Assembly: GCF_018449435.1 (NCBI RefSeq)
Contig: NZ_JAHCMU010000008.1
Location: 62,001 to 126,000 of the forward strand
From: Flagellimonas sp. 389
GTDB taxonomy: Bacteria > Bacteroidota > Bacteroidia > Flavobacteriales > Flavobacteriaceae
Reading direction: 5' to 3'
Length of the DNA stretch: 64,000 nucleotides
Position 1 is the first letter of the stretch. Every line of letters starts with the position of its first letter. The position numbers and the translations under genes were made by a program. Positions 63,845 to 64,000 of this stretch are shown piece after piece. The notes beneath the pieces are model-generated. The model ran no database searches and had not been told where the DNA came from. It was given only the letters and a program-made list of their open reading frames with translations.

Positions 63845-64000
63845 ATGAAAGGTATTCTCCCCATGCTCTTGCTGCTTATGGTAGTACAAACTTTTGGTCA
63901 GACGGTTAAAAAGGATTCCATTACGCAGTTGGATGAAATCATCCTTACCGAGGACAACCCCAACAAGAAGGCCATTGGCATTACCCCTTCTTCCACCATC
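63845..64000 (+). CDS. TonB-dependent receptor, N-terminal fragment (cut by window end)
   Basis: Fifty-two codons from ATG 63845 to the right edge with no stop. A signal peptide (MKGILPMLLLLMVVQTFG) is followed by VKKDSITQLDEIILTED, the usual TonB-box-like segment just before the plug domain, without a carboxypeptidase-like domain in front. The sequence then reads KKAIGITPSSTI, the start of a plug. This is the expected N-terminus of a vitamin/siderophore-type TonB receptor. Confidence 0.7.
   Translation, partial: MKGILPMLLLLMVVQTFGQTVKKDSITQLDEIILTEDNPNKKAIGITPSSTI

Overview
The window reads as one continuous stretch of a chromosome from a free-living, probably marine member of the Flavobacteriaceae (Bacteroidetes). 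The grounds are: gliding genes gldD/gldE next to ssb and mutY; five TonB-dependent receptors (one cut by the window end), at least three of them with an N-terminal carboxypeptidase-regulatory-like domain; DUF4270, DUF4199 and DUF3667 proteins; an L21 protein with a long C-terminal extension; almost no Shine-Dalgarno sequences; and promoters of the TTG-N19to21-TAnnTTTG type. A closer genus assignment would be a guess. There is no rRNA, tRNA, CRISPR array, phage or insertion sequence, and coding density is high on both strands. Layout: 1-5.7 kb holds a truncated sensor-like membrane protein, a TonB receptor, a short-chain dehydrogenase, a membrane-anchored DinB-like protein and a D-threonine-aldolase-family enzyme. 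5.7-11.4 kb is a coherent phytate-use locus on the minus strand: a membrane-spanning TPR/HTH regulator, a TonB receptor and a beta-propeller phytase lipoprotein. 11.6-17.5 kb has rplU-rpmA, a DUF4199 protein, an active/inactive M16 peptidase pair and an EamA exporter. 17.5-22.8 kb is a five-gene plus-strand cluster (Cys-motif membrane protein, Met/His-rich outer-membrane protein, TonB receptor, exported DJ-1/PfpI protein resembling isonitrile hydratases, Met-containing lipoprotein). I read it as a candidate copper or metallophore uptake system, and it is the least described set here. 22.8-29.8 kb carries gldD-gldE-ssb-mutY, then HU, a 29-residue basic protein that may be ribosomal protein bL38, RNase G with a structured leader, a DUF3667 protein and recX. 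29.9-33.7 kb is a divergent pair of an LCIB-like beta carbonic anhydrase candidate and PEP carboxylase, which would couple bicarbonate supply to its use. 33.8-44.3 kb holds biotin synthesis in pieces (bioB; bioA with a FabF-like ketosynthase; bioF-DUF2007-bioD), interleaved with a flotillin/NfeD pair and a family 39 glycosyltransferase. Two of the bio-region genes carry in-frame copies of a palindromic repeat that always reads Glu-Arg-Ser-Arg. 44.3-57.9 kb includes a GNAT, atpD-atpC separated by a 3 x 14 bp tandem repeat, a TonB receptor, glmS, a DUF4270 lipoprotein, a truncated GT5-like protein, panC-panD, a UPF0104-type membrane protein and a degenerate esterase. 58-64 kb has radA, an aldo/keto reductase, exonuclease III, a small outer-membrane protein, an isochorismatase-type hydrolase, an exported Gfo/Idh/MocA protein and the first codons of another TonB receptor. 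The main physiological themes are scavenging through TonB receptors (phytate, possibly copper), anaplerotic CO2 fixation, and biotin, pantothenate and cell-envelope supply.
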